Shown: positions 1-8,144 of the stretch, piece after piece
How positions within the stretch are numbered: the first letter of the stretch is position 1
Layout of the letters: each line of letters starts with the position of its first letter
Source of the DNA: DASPOF01 sp035626155
GTDB lineage: Bacteria; Desulfobacterota; Binatia; Binatales; Binataceae
DNA length: 32,125 nt
Direction of reading: 5' to 3'
NCBI GenBank assembly: GCA_035626155.1
Contig: DASPOF010000153.1
Coordinates: 1-32,125 of the forward strand
Position numbers and translations under genes: made by a program
Notes under the pieces: generated by a model
Database searches by the model: none
What the model was told of the DNA's origin: nothing
Seen by the model: the letters and a program-made list of their open reading frames with translations, nothing else

Positions 1-207
1 GCGCAAGGTCCGCGCGGTGAGCCGCACGCCGTCGAACTTGCGGGTGTAATCGATGAGCGCGCGATCGCCGCGCCGGCGCACGTCGACGATAATCTTCGAA
101 ACCGCCGCGTTGACGCGTGGCTCGTCGAGTCCGCCGCGCCGCGCGAGCATCGCCTCGATGAAACTTCGCGCCCGCGGCGTGCCGGCCTTGAGGATGCGCA
201 CGCTCAC
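1..207 (-). CDS. hisD: Histidinol dehydrogenase, N-terminal part (cut by window edge)
   Basis: Histidinol dehydrogenase makes the last two oxidations of histidine biosynthesis, L-histidinol to L-histidine, with NAD. Only the first 69 codons are inside the window. Reading from a GTG at 207, the translation begins VSVRILKAGTPRAR and contains VRRRGDRALIDYTRKFDGV, the conserved N-terminal helix of HisD (pattern VRxxGDxALxxYTxxFDG). The start codon overlaps the murA stop (GTGA, 207-204), so the two are translationally coupled. No catalytic residues are visible because the rest lies left of the window. The family call rests on one short but characteristic segment. Confidence 0.8.
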   Translation of the reverse strand, partial: MSVRILKAGTPRARSFIEAMLARRGGLDEPRVNAAVSKIIVDVRRRGDRALIDYTRKFDGVRLTARTLR

Positions 208-1460
208 TGCTTCACTCGCTCGATTCTGGCGCCCAGCGCGGCCAGTTTCGCATCGAGCGCCTCGTAGCCGCGATCGAGATGATAGACGCGGTCGATCTCG
301 GTGGTGTTTTCGGCGGCCAGTCCCGCCAGGATCAGGCTCATGCTCGCGCGCAAGTCGGTCGCCATCACCGGCGCGCCCGACAGATGCGCGGGGCCGCGCA
401 CGATGGCCGTGGGACCTTTCATCACGATATCCGCGCCCATCCGGTTGAGTTCGAGCGCGTGCATGAAGCGGTTTTCGAAAATCGTCTCGGTTATGACCGA
501 AGTTCCCTCGGCCTGCGTGAGCAGCGCCATCATTTGCGCCTGCAAGTCGGTGGGGAAACCCGGATACGGCAGCGTGCGCAGTTCGACGGGTCTGAGCTTG
601 CCGTTGCGGCACACGCGGACGCCATCCGGGCCGGGAACGACCTCGACGCCCGTCTCGGCGAGCTTCGCGACGAACGCATCGAGGTTTGCCATGGGCGCGT
701 TGCGCACCACGACGTTGCCGCCCGTGATTGCCGCGGCGATCATCATCGAGCCCGCCTCGATCCGATCGGGAATAACCTGGTATTGCGCGCCGTGGAGGCG
801 ATCGACGCCCTCGATTTCGATCACGTGGGTGCCCGCGCCGGTGATCTTTGCCCCCATCGCGCTGAGCAGCCCGGCGAGCCCGACGATTTCCGGCTCGCGC
901 GCCGCGTTTTCGATCTGCGTGGTGCCGCGCGCTTTCGCCGCAGCCATCATGATGTTCTCGGTCGCGCCAACCGATGGGCTGTCGAGCCAAATCCGCGCGC
1001 CGGAGAGCCGTTTCGCGTGCGCCTCGACGTATCCGTTGCGAAATTGGATGCGCGCGCCGAGCGCGCGAATACCCGCGATGTGCAGATTGACCGGCCGCGC
1101 CCCGATCGCGCATCCGCCGGGCGTCGATACTCGCGCCTGCCCCCCGCGCGCGACCAGCGGGCCGAGCACCAGGAACGATGCGCGCATGGTCTTGACGAGA
1201 TCGTAGGGCGCCACGGTGGAACGGATTTCGTGGGCGCACACTTCAATCTCGTTCTCGCCCGTCCAGCGGGCCTCGGCGCCGAGTTCGCCCAGCAGTTGGA
1301 GCGTGGTCGTGATATCGCGAAGGCGCGGGACGTTGCCGACCCGCACGGGTTCGTCGGTGAGCAGCGCGGCGATCAGAGTGGGCAGCGCGGTGTTCTTGCT
1401 GCCGCTCACCGACACCGTCCCCTTAAGCGGCACTCCGCCGCGAATAATCATCTTATCCAT
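204..1460 (-). CDS. murA: UDP-N-acetylglucosamine 1-carboxyvinyltransferase
   Basis: MurA transfers enolpyruvate from PEP to UDP-GlcNAc, the first committed step of peptidoglycan synthesis in the cytoplasm. The protein starts MDKMIIRGGVPLKG, the usual MurA opening, and is 418 residues long, normal for the family. The fosfomycin-binding cysteine is present at residue 117 in the motif TPGGCAIGARPV, so the enzyme should be fosfomycin sensitive. The frame stays open to an upstream start at 1514, but the 18 extra residues have no family counterpart, so I place the start at the ATG at 1460. It lies downstream of prmC (stop at 1596) in the same direction and overlaps the hisD start by 4 nt. Confidence 0.96.
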   Translation of the reverse strand: MDKMIIRGGVPLKGTVSVSGSKNTALPTLIAALLTDEPVRVGNVPRLRDITTTLQLLGELGAEARWTGENEIEVCAHEIRSTVAPYDLVKTMRASFLVLGPLVARGGQARVSTPGGCAIGARPVNLHIAGIRALGARIQFRNGYVEAHAKRLSGARIWLDSPSVGATENIMMAAAKARGTTQIENAAREPEIVGLAGLLSAMGAKITGAGTHVIEIEGVDRLHGAQYQVIPDRIEAGSMMIAAAITGGNVVVRNAPMANLDAFVAKLAETGVEVVPGPDGVRVCRNGKLRPVELRTLPYPGFPTDLQAQMMALLTQAEGTSVITETIFENRFMHALELNRMGADIVMKGPTAIVRGPAHLSGAPVMATDLRASMSLILAGLAAENTTEIDRVYHLDRGYEALDAKLAALGARIERVKQ

Positions 1461-1595
1461 AAGCTCTACGATGCCGCGGGCGGCCTCCATCACCGCCTCG
1501 CCCCAAGAGCACAAATTCGGCCCGGACCAAGAGTATCGCGCGCGGCGCGCTTCTGTAAGGCGGGTGCGTCATCCCCGGCAAGCGATCCCGTCCCC

Positions 1596-2477
1596 CTATA
1601 GCCGCATCACGGCGACGCGGGGGATGCCGGCCAGGTCGTCTATCACCCCGGCGTCGCGCAATCCCGCGGCTGCAAACAACGCCGCGACGGCCGCCGCCTG
1701 CCTCGCGCCAATCTCGACCATCAGCCGCGCTTCGCGCGTCATGTGCGAGGAAACCCGCGCGGCGATCCTCCGGTAGACCGCGAGCCCATCGGGACCACCC
1801 GCAAGCGCCCGTCGCGGTTCGTGATCGCGAATCTCGGGCGCGAGCGCCGCCATCGCGGCGTCATCGACGTAGGGCGGATTCGACACGATGAGATCGAATC
1901 GGCCAAGCGGCGGGCCGCCATCGAGGACCTCGAAGAGATCGGCCAAGCGCACCTCGACTCGTTGCGCGACACCGAGCCGCGCCGCGTTTCGCCGCGCCAC
2001 TTCGAGGGCGGGCTCAGATACGTCCGTCGCGACAACCCGCGCGCGCGGAGAGCCGGCCGCAATTGCGATCGCGATCGCGCCCGAGCCGGTTCCGATATCG
2101 AGCACCCGAACGTCGCGCGCGCCGATGAACTCGAGCGCCGCGGCGACCAGCGTTTCAGTCTCCGGCCTCGGGATGAGGACTGCGGGATTGACCTCGAAAT
2201 CGAGGGAGTAAAATTCCTTGTGCCCGATGATGTATGCCAGCGGCTCGCGGGCCTCGCGCCGCAGGAGCCACCGGCTGAACCGCGCGAGAATTTCCTCGGT
2301 CGGCTCGATCGCGCCTGCCAGAACCTGCGCGCGCCCCGCCCCCGCCGCCTCCGCCAGCAGGACTTCCGCATCGAGCCGCGCCGTATCCACGCCCGCGGCC
2401 GCAAGAGTGCGCGCGGCGCGCTGGACGATCTCCTGGATCCGCGCGGTCGAATTGCGCGCCTCGGCGCCGGTTCTCAT
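1596..2477 (-). CDS. prmC: Peptide chain release factor N5-glutamine methyltransferase
   Basis: PrmC methylates the glutamine of the GGQ motif in release factors RF1 and RF2 using S-adenosylmethionine. The 293-residue protein has the N-terminal helical release-factor-binding domain (about 1-85), then a Rossmann methyltransferase fold with the SAM-binding motif VLDIGTGSGAIAIA and the signature NPPYVDD that holds the substrate glutamine. Length is typical (E. coli 277). It sits 8 nt downstream of its substrate gene prfA in the same operon, the classical order. The next gene, murA, starts 135 nt further on. Confidence 0.95.
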   Translation of the reverse strand: MRTGAEARNSTARIQEIVQRAARTLAAAGVDTARLDAEVLLAEAAGAGRAQVLAGAIEPTEEILARFSRWLLRREAREPLAYIIGHKEFYSLDFEVNPAVLIPRPETETLVAAALEFIGARDVRVLDIGTGSGAIAIAIAAGSPRARVVATDVSEPALEVARRNAARLGVAQRVEVRLADLFEVLDGGPPLGRFDLIVSNPPYVDDAAMAALAPEIRDHEPRRALAGGPDGLAVYRRIAARVSSHMTREARLMVEIGARQAAAVAALFAAAGLRDAGVIDDLAGIPRVAVMRL

Positions 2478-2485
2478 CGCGGCGC

Positions 2486-3547
2486 TCAGGCGCTCAGCGC
2501 CTGCGCCTGGTCGGCGCTGGCGAGCGCGTCGATGATCGAATCGAGGTTCCCATCGAGAATCTGGTCGAGCTGATGGAGGGTCAGGTTGACGCGATGGTCG
2601 GTGACGCGCGACTGCGGGAAGTTGTAGGTTCGGATCCGCTCGGAACGGTCGCCCGTGCCGACCATCGAGCGGCGCCGATCGGCGATCTTCGCTTCCTGCT
2701 CGGCGCGCGCCTTCTCGAGCAGCTTCGCGCGCAGGACCTTGAGCGCTCGCGCCTTGTTCTTGTGCTGCGACTTTTCATCGCGGCACACGATCACGATTCC
2801 GGTGGGGATGTGCGTGATGCGGACCGCGGAGTCGGTCGTGTTGACGCTCTGCCCGCCGGGCCCCGATGCGCGCATCACGTCGATTCTGAGGTCCTTCTCC
2901 TCGTTGATATTGACCTCGACTTCCTCCGCCTCGGGCATCACGGCCACCGTCACCGCCGAGGTGTGAATCCGGCCGGCCGCCTCGGTCTCGGGCACGCGCT
3001 GCACGCGATGGACGCCGCCCTCGTACTTCAGGCGCGAGTACGCGCCGCGCCCGCTGATGAGCGCGATTACTTCCTTGATTCCGCCCAGGCCGGTTTCGCT
3101 CAGGCTGAGCGGCTCGATTTTCCATCCGTGATGCTCGGCGTAACGCGAATACATGCGGTAGAGTTCGCCGGCGAAAAGCGACGCCTCGGCGCCGCCCGTC
3201 CCGGCGCGAATCTCAAGCAGTACGTTTCTCTCGTCGTTGGGATCGCGCGGAGTGAGCAATTGCCGGAGCTTGTCCTCGAGCGCCGCCGCGCGTTTCTGCA
3301 TCGCGGGCAACTCCGCCCTGGCAAGCTCGCGCAGCTCCGGGTCGGCGCCGTCGAGGACCGCCTTGTGCTCCGCGAGATCGTCGAGGACCTTTCGATATTC
3401 GCGGGCACAGGCCACCAGGTCGGCGAGCTGCGCGCGTTCCTTGGCCAGACGCGTGTACTCGCGGATGTTCGCGATAATGGCGGGATCGATGAGCTTCTTC
3501 TCGATCTCGCCGTAACGCTCCTCGATTCCTTTGAGCTTGTCGATCAT
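2486..3547 (-). CDS. prfA: Peptide chain release factor 1
   Basis: RF1 recognises UAA and UAG stop codons on the ribosome and triggers peptide release. The 353-residue protein starts MIDKLKGIEERYGEIEKKL. The PxT codon-recognition motif is present as PET at residues 186-188 (VPETEAAGRIHTSA), a variant common outside Enterobacteria. The GGQ catalytic motif is at 231-233 (ASGPGGQSVNTTDSAV). The open frame extends 35 codons upstream to 3652, but that extension has no family similarity, so the ATG at 3547 is chosen. It lies between rpmE (135 nt upstream) and prmC (8 nt downstream), which methylates its GGQ. Confidence 0.97.
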   Translation of the reverse strand: MIDKLKGIEERYGEIEKKLIDPAIIANIREYTRLAKERAQLADLVACAREYRKVLDDLAEHKAVLDGADPELRELARAELPAMQKRAAALEDKLRQLLTPRDPNDERNVLLEIRAGTGGAEASLFAGELYRMYSRYAEHHGWKIEPLSLSETGLGGIKEVIALISGRGAYSRLKYEGGVHRVQRVPETEAAGRIHTSAVTVAVMPEAEEVEVNINEEKDLRIDVMRASGPGGQSVNTTDSAVRITHIPTGIVIVCRDEKSQHKNKARALKVLRAKLLEKARAEQEAKIADRRRSMVGTGDRSERIRTYNFPQSRVTDHRVNLTLHQLDQILDGNLDSIIDALASADQAQALSA

Positions 3548-3682
3548 TGCGTGACAGCCGACGGGCGCCGGCGCGGCTCCCTCAACAGACTCGCGAGCGG
3601 CCTGGCGATGCGGGCCGGCCAAGAATCCGATCCGCCGCGGGCTCGGCGGCAAGATCGCATCGCGAGCGCCCGGGGTTGAATT

Positions 3683-3883
3683 CTACTTGAGGCCGTACTT
3701 GCGCTTGAAGCGCTCGACGCGTCCGGCCGTATCGACCAGGCGCTGCGTTCCGGTATAAAACGGATGGCACCGGGAGCACACTTCGACGTTAAGCTCGCTT
3801 GCGGTCGAGCGGGTCTCGAATGTATTTCCGCACGCACACGTCACTACGCAGCGGTGGTAGGCGGGATGGATTTCGGCTTTCAT
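3683..3883 (-). CDS. rpmE: 50S ribosomal protein L31, zinc-binding type
   Basis: L31 is a small protein of the large ribosomal subunit central protuberance. The 66-residue protein starts MKAEIHPAYHRCVVTCACGN and keeps the zinc cysteines of the C+ form (CACGN around residue 16-18 and CSRCHPFYTG at 36-39), so it is the zinc-dependent paralogue type. The ending FKRKYGLK is typical. It is the first gene of the minus-strand block rpmE-prfA-prmC-murA-hisD, a common order. I see no clear promoter upstream; a TTGACG lies about 38 nt before the ATG but lacks a good -10 partner. Confidence 0.96.
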   Translation of the reverse strand: MKAEIHPAYHRCVVTCACGNTFETRSTASELNVEVCSRCHPFYTGTQRLVDTAGRVERFKRKYGLK

Positions 3884-4681
3884 CGGGATAACTCAGGCCT
3901 GTCGGCACCTTTCGTCAAAGGATATCAGCCGCAGGCCATCCATACAATTAAGCATTGGCGCTCTCTTTATCAACCGGTCGCGCCGGTTGTCGCAGCGATT
4001 TTCATCGCGATGCTCGCCGGGCTGGCGGTGTCAGCGCAAGGATGCTGGTTCTGGCAGCAGAACCAGCCTGCGGCCGCACCCGTACCCCAGGCGGAACCCA
4101 CCGCGCGCGTGGTGACCGATCTCTCGGCGCTTTCTGCCCAGCCGGCGGTCCCGCTCTCCCGGGCCGAATCGGCGCTCAAGCCCCCTGAGGGTCTCGAGAG
4201 CGAAGCAACGAGCCGGCCCACGCTCGTATTTGGCGACGTTCCCGGCAGCGAGCGGCGCGTGGGAACCGGGATGAACCCTGCAGTTGAGCGGTTGATGAAC
4301 GAAAAGGCGGCAGAATTCGCAAGCTTCTCCTACGATCTCATGGACCACGTGTGGCCGGCGATACGGCGCAGCGAGGAGACCGAGGAAATCGCCAGACTCA
4401 AGCTGCCCTCGGAACTGAGGGCGGTCATCATCACCGCAACCTTCGACCGCAATGGCGGCCTAACGGAACTCGTGCTCGAGCAGCACTCCGGAAAGGCGGC
4501 GATCGACAGGATGTTCCTCGATTCGTCCAGGAAGTCGCTCTGGTCGGCGAGTCCGCCGCCCGGCGCGCTCACCCCCAGCGGCGTCTATCAGGCGCGAGTT
4601 GAATACCGAATCGAGAACTACACTTCCATGGACGGCATACACTGGAATTTCAAAACTTTTATGGGAGTGGGACTGCTTTAG
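3866..4681 (+). CDS. Membrane-anchored protein with TonB-C-like domain
   Basis: The function is unknown. From an ATG at 3866 the protein has 271 residues: a basic N-terminus, one hydrophobic segment (PVAPVVAAIFIAMLAGLAV), a poorly conserved Pro/Ala-rich linker, and a C-terminal domain with the pattern of TonB/TolA C-terminal folds (LPSELRAVIITATFDRNGGL, then VYQARVEYRIENYTSMDG). A cysteine follows the hydrophobic segment (AQGCWFW) but the lipobox is not canonical, so I read it as a membrane anchor rather than a sure lipoprotein. The start is uncertain: the ATG at 3866 has AGGCGGG just before it but overlaps the rpmE start on the other strand, and the next ATG (4010) would cut the membrane segment. 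No ExbB/ExbD genes are nearby. Confidence 0.55.
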   Translation: MDFGFHRDNSGLSAPFVKGYQPQAIHTIKHWRSLYQPVAPVVAAIFIAMLAGLAVSAQGCWFWQQNQPAAAPVPQAEPTARVVTDLSALSAQPAVPLSRAESALKPPEGLESEATSRPTLVFGDVPGSERRVGTGMNPAVERLMNEKAAEFASFSYDLMDHVWPAIRRSEETEEIARLKLPSELRAVIITATFDRNGGLTELVLEQHSGKAAIDRMFLDSSRKSLWSASPPPGALTPSGVYQARVEYRIENYTSMDGIHWNFKTFMGVGLL

Positions 4682-4722
4682 TGCGGCACTGGCGCGCCGC
4701 GCGCGCGGCGGCGCCGATCTGC

Positions 4723-4728
4723 TACAAT
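4723..4728 (+). promoter_or_regulatory. -10 box TACAAT of a probable leaderless promoter
   Basis: TACAAT is followed by 7 nt and then the GTG start of the aldolase gene at 4736. A transcript starting 6-8 nt after the hexamer would begin at or next to the start codon. No Shine-Dalgarno sequence precedes the GTG. No good -35 box is visible in the GC-rich sequence upstream. Confidence 0.45.
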
Positions 4729-4735
4729 CGCGCCC

Positions 4736-5872
4736 GTGCGATCGCTCGACGACTACATCCCGCGGCCCGGTCTTTCCGTTCCGACGGTAACCATCCTCGA
4801 CGCCTCGGGCCGCATCGTCGAGGACGAGCAGCGGGCGGTTGTGCGTTTCGCGATCCAGAACGGGCGCGGCGCCGACATCATCTTCGCGGCCGGCACCACC
4901 GGCGAGTGGGATCGCATGGACAATCCGCGCCGGCAAGCGGTTGCGCGGATCTCCGTCGATGAATGCCGGCGCGCGGCGGCCGGGCTGGCGCACAAGATCG
5001 AGGTATGGGTGGGAATCACCGCTCACAACCGTGCAGAGACGCTCGAAAATCTCGCCTACGCAATCGCGATCGACGCCGACGGCGCGGTCGTCGCTCCGCT
5101 TTCGATTGCCGATGCCGACGACCTGGTCGCATTCGTCGAGCGGGAGATCGGCGCTGTCTTCGACAAGCTCGGCCGCTCGATCCCGGTGTTCCTTTACGAC
5201 AATGCCGATATCGCGGCGCCCGGAAAGGCGCCTCATCTCCACACCCGCGACGTCAAGCGGATGAGCCGGCTCGATTACGTGCGCGGAATCAAGGTCACGG
5301 CCAGCAAGGCGGTGCTGGGCAACTACACGCGGGCCGCATCACACTTCAAGCTCGCTCACGAGTTTGCGATCTATGCGGGGAACCCCTATCTGATCTTCGA
5401 CCTGTTCGCGCCGCCCGACGGGTTTGCTGGCGCGATGCGTCATTGGTGGAACCGCTACCTGACGCAGCGCTCAATGCCCTACGGCGTCGTCGCGGGACCG
5501 GGTAATCCGATGCCGCGCGAGTGGCAGCGCGCCTGGCAGGTCTGCCGCGCAGGCGATCGGACGCTCATGGAACGATACAAAGCCGCAGCCGAGGATTTCC
5601 GCATCGCGTGCGAGTTCACGCGGGCAGGCGCGCCGTATCGTCCGACGATCGCGTGCCTGAAGGCCGCGCTCAAAGAACTCGGCGTGTGCCAGAGCGATGA
5701 GGTCGCGCCGGGCACGCGTGCGCTCTCCCCCGAGGAGCGCCGCGAATTCGCATCGCGCTTCAAATCGCTTCGCGAGCGCAATGCCGCGAGGCTGGAGGCG
5801 GGCTGGCAGAGCTTATACGAGCCGCCCGCGCCATCGATGACCGCCCCCGGGGCGGGGTTACCTCATGCCTGA
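4736..5872 (+). CDS. DapA-family class I (Schiff-base) aldolase/lyase
   Basis: Members of the dihydrodipicolinate synthase/N-acetylneuraminate lyase family form a Schiff base with pyruvate and make or break a C-C bond of a 2-keto acid. This 378-residue protein has the family motif AGTTGEWDRM (GTTGE at 53-57), a tyrosine at 154 in FLYDN, and the Schiff-base lysine at 186 in GIKVTAS. It is about 80 residues longer than typical members, with a helical, Arg-rich C-terminal extension. It starts at GTG 4736 and overlaps the next gene by 8 nt (ATGCCTGA). Coupling to a sugar kinase-isomerase argues for a sugar-acid aldolase and against lysine biosynthesis. The substrate is not determined; a 3-deoxy-ulosonic acid is one option. 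Confidence 0.8.
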   Translation: MRSLDDYIPRPGLSVPTVTILDASGRIVEDEQRAVVRFAIQNGRGADIIFAAGTTGEWDRMDNPRRQAVARISVDECRRAAAGLAHKIEVWVGITAHNRAETLENLAYAIAIDADGAVVAPLSIADADDLVAFVEREIGAVFDKLGRSIPVFLYDNADIAAPGKAPHLHTRDVKRMSRLDYVRGIKVTASKAVLGNYTRAASHFKLAHEFAIYAGNPYLIFDLFAPPDGFAGAMRHWWNRYLTQRSMPYGVVAGPGNPMPREWQRAWQVCRAGDRTLMERYKAAAEDFRIACEFTRAGAPYRPTIACLKAALKELGVCQSDEVAPGTRALSPEERREFASRFKSLRERNAARLEAGWQSLYEPPAPSMTAPGAGLPHA

Positions 5873-7517
5873 CGCAAAACTCGATGTCGCCGGATGCGGC
5901 AGCATGGTCGTTGACCGGTTCTACCGCACCCCACGCGTAATTCACGCCGGCGAAAAGATCCTGCTCAGCGCTCACGACGGCAGCGGCGCCGTTGAGAGGA
6001 CGGAGGTCGGCGGGCTTACGCTGAACCATCTCGGATGGGCGCGCATCCTCGGGCTCAGCGCGGGAATCTTTGGCAAGATGGGCGACGACCGCAACGGCCA
6101 GTTCCTGCGCGCCGGCATGGACCGCCTCGGCATCCGCCATCATCTGACGCTCGATGGCAGTGCGAGTTCATTTGCCAACGTATTCGTCGATGCGCGCGGC
6201 GACCGCGCGATTTATATGGCGCGCGGCGCGACCGGCGAGCTTCGTCCCGAGGAGATTCGCCGCCGCCACGGCGCGTTCATCCGCGCCGCGCATATCGTGA
6301 CCACCGAAATCTCGCAGCTTCCGCTGAAGACCGTCAATGCGATCCTGCTCTTCGCGCGCGCGCACTCGATTACCACCGTCCTCGACGTGGATATTCCGCC
6401 CGCAGATGCTGCCGCCCTGCTCGGGACTCGCGCAGAACTTGAGCGCGCGCTGAAACTCGCAACGATGCTCAAACCGGCCAAGCTCGCCGCCGTAGCGCTG
6501 GCGGGCGGAAAGGTCCGCGACACGCTCCGGATGGCCGAGCGGATTCGCGCGCGCTACGGGAGCCGCGCGGTGATAATCACCGACGGCGCGCGCGGATGCA
6601 CGATCGCGTCGGAGGATGCGCTCATCCGCGTGCCGGGCTTCGCGCGCAAGGCGGTCGATACCACCGGCGCCGGCGACGCGTTCCTCGGCGGCGTCCTGGC
6701 GGGCATGCGCTGGGGGCTGCCGTGGGATCGCATCGGAAGGCTCGGCAATGCCGCGGGCGCGGTGTCGGTCATGCGGCTGGGCGCATTCCCCGAGGGGTTT
6801 AAGTTGCGCGAGGAAATCGCGAGCCTGTACGGCGATACCCTCCCATCGGGAGAGGCCGGCATCCCGGCGCCCGCGTCCGGCCGCGCCGGCGACACATCCA
6901 CAGAGGTGGTCAGGTTTTTCGAGCAGTCGCTCGATGAACTGGCGACCCTTCAGGCCGCGCTCGACGTGGGCGCAATCGCCAAAGCGGTGGAGATCATCCG
7001 CGCGGCGCAGGCGCGCGGCGGGCGCGTGCATCTGACCGGCATCGGCAAGCCGGAGCATGTCGCGCGATACGCAGCGAGCCTGTTCTGCTCGGTCGGCACG
7101 CCAGCAACGTTCCTCGATGCGACCGAGACCTTGCACGGCAGCCTCGGACAGGTGCATCCGCTCGACGTGGTAATCGCGATCTCCAACAGCGGCAACACGA
7201 ACGAGCTGTGCGCTACCGCGGCTGCGATCAAGGAGCACGGCGCGGGACTGATCGCGATTACCGGAAATCGCACCTCGGAGCTGGCCAGGATGGCGGACCT
7301 GGTGATGCATACGCCGGTGCGGCGCGAGGGCGGCGGACTGGGGCTTGCCCCGCGAATCAGCGTACTGGCCCAGGTGCTCGTTCTGGCTGGACTATCAGTC
7401 GCGCTGGAGATCGCCCGCGGGCTGACCGCCGAGGAGTACAGCCGGTGGCATCGCGCGGGCGCGCTCGGCGAGACGGCGCGCCGGCTCGCGCGCGCCACCG
7501 CCTCGCGCAGTGCGTAG
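5865..7517 (+). CDS. PfkB-type sugar kinase fused to SIS-domain sugar-phosphate isomerase
   Basis: This is a bifunctional protein of 550 residues. Residues 1 to about 315 are a ribokinase/PfkB carbohydrate kinase, with the second PfkB signature DTTGAGDAFLGG holding the catalytic aspartate. After a linker, residues about 345-550 form an SIS domain resembling KdsD/GutQ arabinose-5-phosphate isomerases, without their CBS pair. The four catalytic residues I know for E. coli KdsD (Lys59, Glu111, Glu152, His193) have counterparts at K395 (GIGK), E447 (SNSGNTNE), E488 (RREGGGLGLAP) and H529 (RWHRAGALG), with identical spacing of 52, 41 and 41. The ATG overlaps the aldolase stop, so the two are co-translated. 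A kinase then isomerase acting on an aldose such as arabinose fits, but the substrate is inferred. Confidence 0.85.
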   Translation: MPDAKLDVAGCGSMVVDRFYRTPRVIHAGEKILLSAHDGSGAVERTEVGGLTLNHLGWARILGLSAGIFGKMGDDRNGQFLRAGMDRLGIRHHLTLDGSASSFANVFVDARGDRAIYMARGATGELRPEEIRRRHGAFIRAAHIVTTEISQLPLKTVNAILLFARAHSITTVLDVDIPPADAAALLGTRAELERALKLATMLKPAKLAAVALAGGKVRDTLRMAERIRARYGSRAVIITDGARGCTIASEDALIRVPGFARKAVDTTGAGDAFLGGVLAGMRWGLPWDRIGRLGNAAGAVSVMRLGAFPEGFKLREEIASLYGDTLPSGEAGIPAPASGRAGDTSTEVVRFFEQSLDELATLQAALDVGAIAKAVEIIRAAQARGGRVHLTGIGKPEHVARYAASLFCSVGTPATFLDATETLHGSLGQVHPLDVVIAISNSGNTNELCATAAAIKEHGAGLIAITGNRTSELARMADLVMHTPVRREGGGLGLAPRISVLAQVLVLAGLSVALEIARGLTAEEYSRWHRAGALGETARRLARATASRSA

Positions 7518-7532
7518 CTTCGTGAGTACGAA

Positions 7533-7565
7533 ACTCGCCGGGTAAGTCCCGCCGAGAGTGTTTTT
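7533..7565 (+). terminator. Probable intrinsic terminator after the sugar module
   Basis: ACTCGCCGGG and CCCGCCGAGAGT form an imperfect stem around TAAGT, followed by G and TTTTT at 7561-7565. It starts 16 nt after the kinase-isomerase stop codon and lies in the gap before the convergent VOC gene. Confidence 0.5.
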
Positions 7566-7576
7566 CCTCCGAGTCC

Positions 7577-7942
7577 CTACGAACCGCCCTTCTCGCGCAT
7601 CGTCACTTCGTCCCACAGGTCGATCATGTAGCCGTCGGGGTCGCGAAGCTCGGCGCCGTAGCCCCAGAACAGGCGCTGCGGCGGATTGACGAACTCGATG
7701 CCGGCGCTCGCTAGCTCACGATGCTTGCGATCGACGTTCTTCACCTGGATCGTGAGCGTAATTTTGTCGCCAGCAAGCCGCTTTGCCGCCTTACGAAGGA
7801 AAATCGTGAAGCCGGCGGTGTCCTGGATCGCGGCTACCCCGTTGCGCTCGAACTCGACCTTGAAACCCAGGTTCTTCACATACCAGTCGCGCGAGCGGCG
7901 GACATTCGAAACAGGCAGGACCATGTGATCGAATTTCACCAT
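7577..7942 (-). CDS. VOC (glyoxalase/dioxygenase) superfamily protein
   Basis: This is a 121-residue single-domain protein of the vicinal oxygen chelate fold: it opens MVKFDHMVLPVSNVRRSRDWYVKNLGF, the first beta-alpha-beta unit with the metal-ligand histidine at residue 6, and ends with ELRDPDGYMIDLWDE, which matches the second half-site (DPDGxxIEL). Such proteins bind a divalent metal and act as lyases, isomerases, dioxygenases or resistance proteins; nothing in the sequence or the neighbours fixes the reaction. AGGAG lies 7-11 nt before the ATG. It faces the sugar module and diverges from the FHA gene. Confidence 0.8.
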   Translation of the reverse strand: MVKFDHMVLPVSNVRRSRDWYVKNLGFKVEFERNGVAAIQDTAGFTIFLRKAAKRLAGDKITLTIQVKNVDRKHRELASAGIEFVNPPQRLFWGYGAELRDPDGYMIDLWDEVTMREKGGS

Positions 7943-8144
7943 CGGGTTGCTCCTGCGGTTGCGCGATCAGCGTTGCGGCCGCAATGATTTCGACGCGCCG
8001 CGCGGGCGGGGCGATTCGGGGACGCAAGTCGCGTCGGGCGCGCCCGCAAGTGCCCCGGATTTGCGGCCCGCAGGAAGATCATGGCGCGGCCGGATAATAT
8101 GCGGCAACACGCCTTCTCGCGAAAGCCCGGTGCATAGCACAGTT

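Noticed and set aside
279..1601. 440-codon open frame antisense to murA
   Set aside because: It is the mirror of the well-supported murA gene in GC-rich DNA; the translation is rich in Arg, His and Asp with no domain.
2985..3000. PET in place of PAT or PVT in the RF1 codon-recognition motif
   Set aside because: I first thought it odd, but PET is common in RF1 from Gram-positive bacteria and others.
3582..3652. Upstream N-terminal extension of prfA and the 97- and 65-codon frames there
   Set aside because: No RF1 has such an extension, and the short frames between rpmE and prfA have no homology or start signals.
3637..3654. Inverted repeat CCGCCG/CGGCGG between rpmE and prfA
   Set aside because: It could be a hairpin terminator or attenuator, but there is no T-run and GC-rich repeats of this size are expected by chance.
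2573..3679. 368-codon open frame antisense to prfA
   Set aside because: The sense strand is an unmistakable RF1 gene with GGQ and PxT motifs; the antisense protein resembles nothing.
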